Part shown: positions 29,670-37,317 of the stretch, one piece after another | Position numbering within the stretch: the stretch's first letter is position 1 | Layout of the letters: each line of letters starts with the position of its first letter | NCBI GenBank assembly: GCA_963814975.1 | Contig: CAWFFB010000027.1 | Coordinates: 1 to 64,000, forward strand | Reading direction: 5' to 3' | Source of the DNA: CAVUXJ01 sp963814975 | GTDB taxonomy: Bacteria > Acidobacteriota > Vicinamibacteria > Vicinamibacterales > CAVVIG01 | DNA: 64,000 bases | Program-made: the position numbers and the translations under genes | The notes under the pieces: generated by a model | What the model was told of the DNA's origin: nothing | Databases searched by the model: none | What the model saw: the letters and a program-made list of their open reading frames with translations, nothing else

Positions 29670-30344
29670 GTGGCATTCGAGCATGTCCGCCTGACGGTGT
29701 TCGGCGCCGTGGCGATCGTCAACGTGGTCCTGGCAGCGTCGATCGTGTGGCTGTTCCACGGCGAGCGTGAAAGGGAGGAGCGCATGGTGAGGAGCAGGAG
29801 CGGCATCTCCCCCCCGCTGAGTGGCGAAGGCATCATGCTGGTCGACGACATCCTCGAGCATTTGCGGGCGTGGGACGCCGACACGCGCGAGACGATCGAG
29901 TCGCTTCGCGTCGCGCGCCGAGGTGTCGAGGAGCACGCCAGGCAATTCGAGAGTCCAGACGCTGCGTTCGAGTACATCGATTTCTTCACGGAGGTGTTCA
30001 CCGGCGCGGCCGCCGACCTCGAACGCGTCGTCGCCGAGCTGCCGCAGGGTGTGCAGGCTGCGCATGTCGACATGTTGCGTCAGATCGCGAGCAACGCCGC
30101 GGCCGAGCAGCGCCGCTGTCTCCTCTTTCGAGACAAGTGGATCAGCCGGCCTCTGCCCTACGAGCAGATCCGGCCGTTGCTCAGCGAGATCGCGGCGGAT
30201 ACGCGCGATCAACTCGAGGATTACAGTGAGCTGAAGAACGCCGCCTCGCGCCTCGAAGAGCTCGTCGCTCCCGGAGCCAGGCCGCGCGAGGAAGGCCGAT
30301 CGCTCGATCGGCGCGCGCTGTTTACCCGCTGGTTCGGGCGCTGA
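29670..30344 (+). CDS. Membrane-anchored helical protein of unknown function
   Basis: 224 residues. GTG 29670 was chosen because AGGAGG lies at 29657-29662, seven bases upstream, and the protein then opens with a single membrane helix (TVFGAVAIVNVVLAASIVWLF). The rest is predicted helical and charged, with a possible coiled coil around residues 60-110 and 150-190. The layout recalls sensor-like or envelope-scaffold proteins, but no domain is recognised. The 3' end overlaps the convergent hydrolase gene by 23 bases. Confidence 0.65.
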   Translation: MAFEHVRLTVFGAVAIVNVVLAASIVWLFHGEREREERMVRSRSGISPPLSGEGIMLVDDILEHLRAWDADTRETIESLRVARRGVEEHARQFESPDAAFEYIDFFTEVFTGAAADLERVVAELPQGVQAAHVDMLRQIASNAAAEQRRCLLFRDKWISRPLPYEQIRPLLSEIAADTRDQLEDYSELKNAASRLEELVAPGARPREEGRSLDRRALFTRWFGR

Positions 30345-31371
30345 CGCCGAGCGCGCGCCTCAGGAACCGCACCAGCACCCAGCCGTCCACGAACTTGAAG
30401 GGCGCCTTTCCCGAGCTGTAGTGCCCGCAGGGAAGCACCGCGAGCTCGTAAGGGATCCCGCGCCCCTGGAACTCACGCACGAGGTCTTCCGACAGGTCGA
30501 CCGGAAACGTCAGGTCGTAGCGCGCGTAGACCAGCAGCGTGCGGCGATCGCGCAGGCGTTCGAGGTACCAGCGCGGGCTGATTGGCTTCCACACCGCACG
30601 CAGCAGGTCGAGGTCGACGTGGCCGTCGAGTCCCTCCCGCACGTGACGCGTCGACAGGCCACGCCAGACGACGTCGGCGAATTCCGGGGAGATGTGATTC
30701 AACGCCTGCGCCCGCAGGAGCGGCTCGTGGGCCGTTGTGAGGAGCGAGAGGCACGAGCCCAGACTGGTGCCGAGAATGCCGATGCGATCGAAACCTTCGG
30801 CAGCCAGCCACGCGATTGCGCGCCGGGCATCGAGCACTGCCTGACGGCACACCTGCAAAGTCCGGGCGAGGTTCGCGCTGACGATATAGTCGGCACGCGC
30901 CAGCTCCGGCGGCATGCGCCGATCGTGATACGGCAGGCTGAGACGCAGCGCCGTCATGCCGTTCAGCGCCAGGAGACGGCACAGCCCGACGTGACCTTCG
31001 GCATCGGAGTTCCATTGCGGCAGAACGACCACCGCGGCGCGCGTGCTTCCGCGGCCACGAAAGCAGCGGCCGTAGACGGTGTTGTTCTCATGATGCGGGG
31101 TTTCGAGCGCGCTTGGAAATGTCAGCAGCCGTTCGCCGGCCCGGGACGTGTCGGCGATCCGGTACTCCGTCGTCGGGTCGGGGGTAAAAAATCTGTCGGT
31201 GTCGCGCATCACGTGGCCTACCCAATCGCGCAGCACCTCCGGTGGTCCACCCGCGGGTGGGCCTCCGTTGGACGGGACCCATTCGAGACCCCAGTCGAAG
31301 GGGCGGACGATGCGGTCCGTTGCGGCCGCCGCGAGACGCCGCTCCCACGCATGGAAGAGAGCTTGAAGCAT
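30322..31371 (-). CDS. Alpha/beta hydrolase, ABHD18-like
   Basis: 349 residues. The nucleophile elbow GTSLGS sits in FDRIGILGTSLGSCLSLL, the acid is probably in VYARYDLTFPVDL, and the His in LPCGHYSSGKAPF. The motif RLSLPYHDRRMP before the elbow and the overall length fit the Abhydrolase_18 group. No signal peptide. The start codon at 31371 lies inside the spacer of the oppositely directed asd-leader promoter, so the two transcription units share a narrow divergent region. Confidence 0.82.
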   Translation of the reverse strand: MLQALFHAWERRLAAAATDRIVRPFDWGLEWVPSNGGPPAGGPPEVLRDWVGHVMRDTDRFFTPDPTTEYRIADTSRAGERLLTFPSALETPHHENNTVYGRCFRGRGSTRAAVVVLPQWNSDAEGHVGLCRLLALNGMTALRLSLPYHDRRMPPELARADYIVSANLARTLQVCRQAVLDARRAIAWLAAEGFDRIGILGTSLGSCLSLLTTAHEPLLRAQALNHISPEFADVVWRGLSTRHVREGLDGHVDLDLLRAVWKPISPRWYLERLRDRRTLLVYARYDLTFPVDLSEDLVREFQGRGIPYELAVLPCGHYSSGKAPFKFVDGWVLVRFLRRALGVSARTSG

Positions 31372-31390
31372 TTCCTCCTCATGCTATACT
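31363..31390 (+). promoter_or_regulatory. Strong promoter of the asd leader
   Basis: TTGAAG (31363-31368) and TATACT (31385-31390) are separated by 16 bases. The transcript would begin near 31397. This is among the best sigma-70 matches in the window and it overlaps the start codon of the divergent hydrolase. Confidence 0.65.
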
Positions 31391-31396
31391 GGCGCC

Positions 31397-31604
31397 GCAA
31401 TTTCGAATGAGCGTGTCTCTGAAGTAACCATCTGAAACGCCGTCTGACAGATCATACCGATCACATGCCGCTCCTGTTCGACACGCGAAAGTGCATCTGG
31501 CGAAAGCGGGCCGCCCGTGTCGGAGGAGTAGTGCTCGACCGCTAGTCGCCATCACATCGAGCGTTGACCTTGCCGACACGGTTTACCGCGTCGGCTTTTT
31601 TTTT
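31397..31604 (+). ncRNA. Candidate attenuator/riboswitch leader of the asd-dap operon
   Basis: About 208 bases between promoter and terminator with no gene. Five segments pair alternately: A 31411-31417, B 31479-31486, C 31515-31523, D 31573-31581, E 31586-31595. A:B (7 bp), B:C (7 bp, extended by CTCCT 31471-31475 with AGGAG 31524-31528), C:D (9 bp perfect) and D:E (the terminator). B:C plus D:E would stop transcription; A:B plus C:D would allow it. I cannot fit a known lysine riboswitch. The alternative is a free small RNA. Two tiny frames (31408, 31465) lack ribosome-binding sites. Confidence 0.55.
31572..31604 (+). terminator. Rho-independent terminator in the asd leader
   Basis: GCCGACACGG (31572-31581) pairs with CCGCGTCGGC (31586-31595) at nine of ten positions around a four-base loop, followed by nine T (31596-31604). 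It stands 57 bases before the asd start and would cut off the whole lysine operon unless read through. Confidence 0.85.
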
Positions 31605-31661
31605 GACTGTTCGGGGCAGGTGGAACGGCCTGCCGCCATCTGGCAGGGGGACTGATTCGCA

Positions 31662-32708
31662 ATGGCTTCAATTTCCGTCGGCATTCTCGGCGCCACCGGG
31701 ATGGTGGGGCAGCAGTTCATCGCATTGCTCGCCGCGCATCCCTGGTTCAAGGTTGAATGGCTCGGCGCGAGCCACCGTTCGGAAGGCAAGGCGTTCCGTG
31801 ACGCAGCCGCGTGGCGGCTGCCGCACCGCCTTCCCGAGGAGGTGGCGCGCCGCACCGTCGAGGCGGCTACGCCGGGGCGCGCGCCGCGACTGGTGTTTTC
31901 CGGTCTCGATTCGTCGGTCGCCGGCGAAATCGAGGCCGCGTTCGCCCACGCCGGTCACATCATCGTCAGCAATTCGCGCAACTACCGGATGGACGCGACC
32001 GTCCCGCTGATGATTCCTGAGATCAACGCGGACCACCTCGCGCTGCTCGACGCGCAGGAAGCCGCCTGCGGCTGGAAAGGCCGCATCCTGACGAACCCGA
32101 ACTGCGCGACGGTCGTGCTGGCGATGGCGCTGGCGCCCCTCCGGCAGTTCGGCCTCAAGACGACGATCGTCACGACGCTGCAAGCGATTTCCGGGGCGGG
32201 ATACCCCGGGGTCCCCTCTTGGGACATCCTCGGAAACGTCATTCCCCATATCGGCGGCGGCGAGGAGGAGAAGGTCGAAACCGAGACCAGGAAGATTCTC
32301 GGCACCTTGTCGAACGGAATGGTTGAATTCCATCCCGTCCGGGTGAGCGCGACGACGACACGCGTGCCGGTTCAGAACGGCCACACGGGATCGATCTCGG
32401 TCGGGCTCGAACAGCGGCCGGCGGCCGAAGCCATCATCGATGCGTGGACGACGTTCAAAGGGCGGCCGCAAACGCTCGACCTGCCGTCGGCACCGTCCCA
32501 GCCGATCGTCTACCTCACGGAAGCGAACCGGCCGCAGCCGCTTCTCGACGTCGATCGCGACGGCGGCATGACGATCACCGTGGGCCGGCTCCGGCCGTGT
32601 CCGCTGTTCGACTACAAGTTCGTCGCGCTTGGACACAACACGATTCGCGGCGCCGCGGGCGCCGCGATTCTGAACGCCGAGCTGATGCACCGCGAGGGAC
32701 TGCTGTGA
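31662..32708 (+). CDS. asd: Aspartate-semialdehyde dehydrogenase
   Basis: 348 residues. A Rossmann start (VGILGATGMVGQQFIALL), the catalytic Cys in ILTNPNCATVVLAM and a substrate-binding region around GGGEEEKVETETRKILG identify the archaeal/fungal-type subfamily. It reduces aspartyl phosphate to aspartate semialdehyde, the branch point to lysine, threonine and methionine. A GGGGGA ribosome-binding site lies upstream. The stop overlaps the lysC start. It is the first gene after the attenuator-like leader. Confidence 0.95.
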   Translation: MASISVGILGATGMVGQQFIALLAAHPWFKVEWLGASHRSEGKAFRDAAAWRLPHRLPEEVARRTVEAATPGRAPRLVFSGLDSSVAGEIEAAFAHAGHIIVSNSRNYRMDATVPLMIPEINADHLALLDAQEAACGWKGRILTNPNCATVVLAMALAPLRQFGLKTTIVTTLQAISGAGYPGVPSWDILGNVIPHIGGGEEEKVETETRKILGTLSNGMVEFHPVRVSATTTRVPVQNGHTGSISVGLEQRPAAEAIIDAWTTFKGRPQTLDLPSAPSQPIVYLTEANRPQPLLDVDRDGGMTITVGRLRPCPLFDYKFVALGHNTIRGAAGAAILNAELMHREGLL

Positions 32709-34078
32709 ACGTGGTGATGAAGTTCGGCGGCACCTCGGTCGCCGACGCCGAAGCGATGAGCCGCGTGATCGGGATCGTGACGCGCCACCTGGCATCCAAT
32801 CCGGCTGACAGGCCGCCGGTGGTCGTGGTCTCGGCCCTGTCGAAGGTCACGGACCGGCTGATCGAAGCAGGCCGTCTCGCCGGCAACGGGGAGGCGGATG
32901 AGGCCGCGAAGCTGCTGGGCGATCTGCTGGCGCGGCACCTGGGCGTCGCCTCGGCGCTGGTCGTCGCCGACAGGCTTGAGGCGCTGACCGCAACCCTCAC
33001 CGAGGAATTCACGAGCGTGATCCTGTCGGTGCGGGCGCTCGCGGCCACCCACGAGGTCTCGCCGCGGTCGCACGACGAGATTGTCGCGATGGGCGAGCTC
33101 GCCAGCAGCCGGATCGTGGCGGCGGCATTCGCGTCGGCGAAGATCCCGGCGGTCTGGATCGACGCGCGCGCCGTGCTGGTCACCGACGCCGAGCACACCG
33201 CAGCCGTACCGGACATGGACGCTACCTGCGCGAGGAGCCGCGACCTCATCGGCGCGGCGCTCGCGGCCGGCCGGGTGCCGGTGCTGGGCGGTTTCATCGG
33301 CGCGACCGAGCACGGCGTGACAACCACACTCGGCCGCGGCGGTTCCGACTATTCGGCGGCCATCTTCGGAGCCTGCCTCGAGATGGATGAAATCCAGATC
33401 TGGACCGACGTGGACGGCATGCTGACGGCCGATCCACGGGTCGTGGCGGAGCCACGCCTGGTTCCGCAGCTCTCGTTCGCCGAGGCGTCGGAGCTGGCCT
33501 ATTTCGGTGCGAAGGTGCTGCACCCCAGCACGATCCTGCCCGCCGTCGCGAAGAACATCCCGGTCCGCATCCTCAACTCGCGGCGCCCGGAGGTGACCGG
33601 CACCCGCATCACGGCCGAGGGCCGCTCGCTCGACGGCCAGCTGACGGCGCTCGCCTGCAAGCGCGGCGTCACCGTGATCGACATCACCTCCACCCGGATG
33701 CTGATGGCGCACGGATTCCTGCGCCGGCTGTTCGAGGTATTCGAGCGTTTCAGGACCTCCGTCGACGTTGTCACCACTTCGGAGGTCAGCGTATCGGTGA
33801 CGGTGGACAACATCCGACGACTCGACGACATCGTTCGCAACCTGCGGAACTTCGCTGAAGTTGCGTGCGAGCCGGAGATGGCCATCGTCTGCGCGGTCGG
33901 CGAAAACCTGCGGGCCGACGCCGCGTTGTTCGCGCGCGCGGTCACAGCGCTCGACCGCATCCCGCTCCGGCTCGTGTCCCAGGCGGCCTCGCGCCGGAAC
34001 ATCACGTTCGTGCTGCGTGACAGCGACGTGCCCGAGGCGATGGGCCGGCTGCACGAACAATTTTTCGGGAACCAATAG
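32705..34078 (+). CDS. lysC: Aspartate kinase (monofunctional, ACT-regulated)
   Basis: 457 residues from GTG 32705, overlapping the asd stop. It has the N-terminal KFGGTSVAD motif, the ATP/aspartate site in GVTTTLGRGGSDYSAA, and two C-terminal ACT domains (around TSTRMLMAHGFLRRLFEVF and IVCAVGENLRADAALF), which normally bind lysine or threonine for feedback control. It catalyses the first step of the aspartate family. An upstream in-frame extension into asd is rejected because the conserved protein begins at MKFGG. Confidence 0.95.
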   Translation: MNVVMKFGGTSVADAEAMSRVIGIVTRHLASNPADRPPVVVVSALSKVTDRLIEAGRLAGNGEADEAAKLLGDLLARHLGVASALVVADRLEALTATLTEEFTSVILSVRALAATHEVSPRSHDEIVAMGELASSRIVAAAFASAKIPAVWIDARAVLVTDAEHTAAVPDMDATCARSRDLIGAALAAGRVPVLGGFIGATEHGVTTTLGRGGSDYSAAIFGACLEMDEIQIWTDVDGMLTADPRVVAEPRLVPQLSFAEASELAYFGAKVLHPSTILPAVAKNIPVRILNSRRPEVTGTRITAEGRSLDGQLTALACKRGVTVIDITSTRMLMAHGFLRRLFEVFERFRTSVDVVTTSEVSVSVTVDNIRRLDDIVRNLRNFAEVACEPEMAIVCAVGENLRADAALFARAVTALDRIPLRLVSQAASRRNITFVLRDSDVPEAMGRLHEQFFGNQ

Positions 34079-34151
34079 GTGGCTTCGTGGTACCACTAGC
34101 CTGATCCGTGGAACGCCCTTGGACGATTCTCTTTCGCGCGAGACTAGAGAT

Positions 34152-34856
34152 ATGCGCATTCTGCTGGTAGGGTACGGGAAGATGGGACAGCTCGTGGCGG
34201 AGCTGGCGCGCCAGGCAGGCTGCGAAGTCGCGGGGATTGTCGATCCGCTGTCGCCGGCGCATTCCGGCAGCATCGACGACGATCGATGGCGGGATATCGA
34301 GGTGGCGATCGATTTTTCGTCGCCGGAGGCGGTGCCGACCAATCTGCCGGCCCTGGCCCGACGACGCGTGAGCACCGTCGTCGGGACCACCGGCTGGGGA
34401 GCTCACGAGGCGGCGATGCGGCAGGCGGTCGCGGAGAGCGGGATTGGCGTCGTCGTCGCGCCGAATTTTTCCGCCGGCGTCGTCCTGTTCGAAGCGATGG
34501 TCGCTCAGGCGTCTGCGCTTCTGGCCCCACAGGCCGACTTCGGGGCGTGGCTGCACGAGGCGCATCACGCGATGAAGAAGGATCACCCCTCGGGTACGGC
34601 GCTGATGCTGAAAGGCGCCATGGAAAAGGCCGGCTACCCGCGGCCGATCGACGTCTCGTCGACGCGTGCGGGGTATATTCCGGGGATCCACACGGTCGGT
34701 TTCGACGGCCCGGCCGAATCGATTACGCTGTCGCACGCGGCCCGCGATCGCAGCGCGTTCGCGCGCGGGGCGATCCAGGCGGCGAAGTGGGTTCAGGGGC
34801 GGAGCGGCTGGTTCACGATGCACGACGTGCTGGGAATCGGGCGGACGAGTCCGTAG
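34152..34856 (+). CDS. dapB: 4-hydroxy-tetrahydrodipicolinate reductase
   Basis: 234 residues, short for the family but complete in motifs: nucleotide-binding ILLVGYGKMGQLVAELA, VGTTGWGAHE, and the substrate motif HEAHHAMKKDHPSGTAL with catalytic His and Lys. It reduces the dapA product with NAD(P)H. ATG 34152 follows a weak GAGAT. It lies 73 bases after lysC in the same operon. Confidence 0.94.
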   Translation: MRILLVGYGKMGQLVAELARQAGCEVAGIVDPLSPAHSGSIDDDRWRDIEVAIDFSSPEAVPTNLPALARRRVSTVVGTTGWGAHEAAMRQAVAESGIGVVVAPNFSAGVVLFEAMVAQASALLAPQADFGAWLHEAHHAMKKDHPSGTALMLKGAMEKAGYPRPIDVSSTRAGYIPGIHTVGFDGPAESITLSHAARDRSAFARGAIQAAKWVQGRSGWFTMHDVLGIGRTSP

Positions 34857-34901
34857 GGCGACCTGTCGTAGTGCAGGCTCCAGGCCTGCCGGAGATGTGT
34901 C

Positions 34902-35801
34902 ATGAGAATCAACTGGACCGGTGTAGGGACAGCGGTTGTGACGCCGTTCACCCGCTCGGGGGAACTCGACGAGGCAGCCGTGCGCCGCCTCGGCCGTCGG
35001 CAAATCGACGCCGGCATTCATTTTCTCGTGCCATGCGGCACGACGGGCGAGAACCCCACATTGACCGATGCCGAGCGCGTGCGCGTCGTGGAGCTTCTCG
35101 TCGACGAGGCGAAGGGCCGCGTGCCGGTGCTCGCCGGCGCCGGCGGCTATAACACGGCGGAGGTCATTCGTCTGGCGGAAGAGATGCGCAAGGCGGGCGC
35201 CGCCGGCCTGCTCTCGGTCACGCCGTACTACAACAAGCCGACGCAGGAAGGGTTGATTCAACACTTCCGCGCCATCGCCGAGAGCACACCACTTCCGATC
35301 GTCGTCTACAACGTACCCGGCCGCACCGGCTGCAACATCGAGCCGTCGACGCTCGCGCGGCTTGCCGAGATCCCGAACATTGTCGGGGTGAAGGAGGCCT
35401 CCGGCAATATCTCCCAGATGTGCGATGTCTGTCGGGCCGTGCCTGCCGATTTCATCGTCCTTTCTGGCGATGACGCGGTGACGCTGCCTTTGATGGCGAT
35501 TGGCGGACGAGGGATCATCTCGGTGGCGGCGAACGAGATTCCAGCGGACATGGTGCAGATGGTCGAGGCAGCGGAGCAGGGCGACTTCGTCGCGGCGCGG
35601 CGTGTGCACAACCGCATCCTGCCGCTGATGCAGATCAACTTCATCGAGGCCAATCCGGTACCCGTCAAGGCAGCGATGGCGGCGATGGGCCTCCTCGAGG
35701 AGGTCTACCGTCTGCCGATGTGTTCGGCGAAGCCCGAGTCAAAGCAGAAGATCGCAGGTGTGCTGCGGGATCTGGACCTGCTCAAAGGGGCGCTCGTTTA
35801 A
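34902..35801 (+). CDS. dapA: 4-hydroxy-tetrahydrodipicolinate synthase
   Basis: 299 residues, (beta/alpha)8 barrel. The substrate loop CGTTGENPTLT, the Tyr in VYNVPGRTG and the Schiff-base Lys in VGVKEASGNISQM are all present. It condenses pyruvate with aspartate semialdehyde. GGAG lies eight bases before ATG 34902. The dapD fragment starts six bases after the stop, so the order of the operon follows the pathway. Confidence 0.96.
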   Translation: MRINWTGVGTAVVTPFTRSGELDEAAVRRLGRRQIDAGIHFLVPCGTTGENPTLTDAERVRVVELLVDEAKGRVPVLAGAGGYNTAEVIRLAEEMRKAGAAGLLSVTPYYNKPTQEGLIQHFRAIAESTPLPIVVYNVPGRTGCNIEPSTLARLAEIPNIVGVKEASGNISQMCDVCRAVPADFIVLSGDDAVTLPLMAIGGRGIISVAANEIPADMVQMVEAAEQGDFVAARRVHNRILPLMQINFIEANPVPVKAAMAAMGLLEEVYRLPMCSAKPESKQKIAGVLRDLDLLKGALV

Positions 35802-35806
35802 CATTT

Positions 35807-36253
35807 ATGCTCGAAACCGACATCAATACCCTCATCGCCGCAGGCGCCTCGATCGATCGTCAGGCGGCGCGCGCCGCATTCGCCGCGCTCCGCGATGCGC
35901 TCTCGGCGGGCACCGTCCGTGCGGCCGAGCCCGATGCTTCGAGCCCGGCCGGTTGGCGGGTCAACACATGGGTCAAGCAGGGCATCCTGCTCGGGTTCAA
36001 GGTCGGCGACATGGTCGACGTCTCGATGGATCACGGGCGATGGCCGTTCTATGACAAGGACACGCTGCCGATCAAGCGGCCGGGCCTCGCAGCGCAGGTC
36101 CGCATCGTGCCCGGCGGATCGGCGGTCCGCGACGGGGCGTACCTCGCGCCAGGCGTGATCTGCATGCCGCCGATGTACGTCAACATCGGCGCGTGGGTCG
36201 GTGAGCAATCGCTGATCGATACGCGGACGGAGCTCGAGGCGTGGATTCGGTAA
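35807..36253 (+). pseudogene. dapD: Truncated tetrahydrodipicolinate N-succinyltransferase (dapD)
   Basis: 148 residues where ~270 are expected. The N-terminal half is intact: the region WRVNTWVKQGILLGFKVGDM, FYDKDTLPIK and the first hexapeptide coil CMPPMYVNIGAWVGEQSLID. It then departs into TRTELEAWIR and stops. The left-handed beta-helix with the acyl-CoA site is missing and is not found in any frame downstream. The 3' end overlaps the next gene by 13 bases, so a deletion of roughly 350-400 bases, real or made in assembly, is likely. If real, the succinylase route to lysine is broken here. Confidence 0.85.
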
Positions 36254-37266
36254 AAACCGCGCAGCCGGCAGTGGTCGATCTCGTCGGGCTGACGCGCGCT
36301 CTGGTTGACATCGACTCGACGACCGGCCGCGAGGCACAAGCCGGCCTGTGGCTGGCGCGCTATCTGCGTCAGATTGGATTCGCGGTCACCGAACAGCGGG
36401 TCGACGACGCCCGATTCAATATCATGGCTTCGTCGGGGACGCCGGTCGTCGTCCTGACGACGCATTTCGATTGCGTGCCGCCGTTCTTTCCGAGCCGGCT
36501 CGAGGGTGGGCGGTTGTTCGGCCGCGGCGCTTGCGATGCCAAGGGCATTCTGGCGGCGCAAGTGGCGGCGGCCGATGCCCTTCGGCGCGAGGGCGAGACG
36601 CGCGTCGGCCTGCTGTTCGTCGTCGGCGAGGAGCGCGGCAGCGACGGCGCGCGCGCCGCCAACCTCGCCGCCGAAGGCAGCCGGTTCGTGATCGACGGAG
36701 AGCCGACCGAGAGCCGTCTCGGTATCGGCACACGCGGTGTTCTGCGCGTCAGGTTACGCGCCACCGGGCGCGCTGCGCACTCGTCATTTCCCGAACTGGG
36801 CGAGTCGGCCATCGACAAGCTGATGGACGCGCTCGTGGAGCTTCGATCGATCACGTTGCCCGCCGATCCGGTCCTTGGAACCACGCATTACACGATCGGA
36901 TTGATTGCCGGAGGCATCGCCCCGAACGTCGTGTCGCCGTCCGCGGAAGCCGAGGTGATGTTCCGCACCGTGAACGACGCGGCCGAAGTCGGCCGCGCCA
37001 TTGCACCCCTCGAGCGCCGGGTGGCCATCGAACAGATCCTCGAAGTGCCGCCTGTACGCCTGACTACCTTGCCCGGTTTCGAGACGGCGGTGTTTCCCTA
37101 CACGACCGATATCCCCTTCCTGGACCGGTGGGGCGAGCCGTTGCTCTTCGGCCCGGGATCCATCCATGCGGCCCACACCGCTGAGGAATTCATCGACATC
37201 GCCGAACTGAGCGCGGCTGTCGGCAGCTACGTGACCATTGCGCGGCAGCTGCTCGCCCGCGCGTAA
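36241..37266 (+). CDS. M20 family metallopeptidase (DapE/ArgE-like)
   Basis: 341 residues. Zinc ligands and catalytic acids appear in order: His in TTHFDCVPP, Asp in GRGACDAKG, Glu-Glu in VVGEERGSDGA, Glu/Asp in VIDGEPTES and the final His in IHAAHTAEEF. In this operon the expected role is removal of the acyl group from N-succinyl-diaminopimelate (dapE), but specificity in this family cannot be read from motifs. Start GTG 36241 follows GGAGCTCGAG and overlaps the dapD fragment; the natural start may have been affected by the deletion. Confidence 0.85.
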   Translation: MDSVKTAQPAVVDLVGLTRALVDIDSTTGREAQAGLWLARYLRQIGFAVTEQRVDDARFNIMASSGTPVVVLTTHFDCVPPFFPSRLEGGRLFGRGACDAKGILAAQVAAADALRREGETRVGLLFVVGEERGSDGARAANLAAEGSRFVIDGEPTESRLGIGTRGVLRVRLRATGRAAHSSFPELGESAIDKLMDALVELRSITLPADPVLGTTHYTIGLIAGGIAPNVVSPSAEAEVMFRTVNDAAEVGRAIAPLERRVAIEQILEVPPVRLTTLPGFETAVFPYTTDIPFLDRWGEPLLFGPGSIHAAHTAEEFIDIAELSAAVGSYVTIARQLLARA

Positions 37267-37317
37267 CGTGGACACGTCAGAGGACCGGCCCACCACGACG
37301 GGTTGCCTGGCGCCGGG

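Noticed and set aside
31408..31428. A leader peptide MSVSLK with a Lys codon before asd
   Set aside because: No ribosome-binding site and only one Lys codon, too little for ribosome-stalling attenuation.
31465..31545. A 26-codon leader frame with Lys and Arg codons
   Set aside because: No ribosome-binding site; its bases are better explained as the B and C pairing segments.
31397..31604. Lysine riboswitch, SAM riboswitch or 6S RNA
   Set aside because: I could not find the conserved core of either riboswitch, and the long closing stem of 6S RNA is not evident. A covariance-model search would decide.
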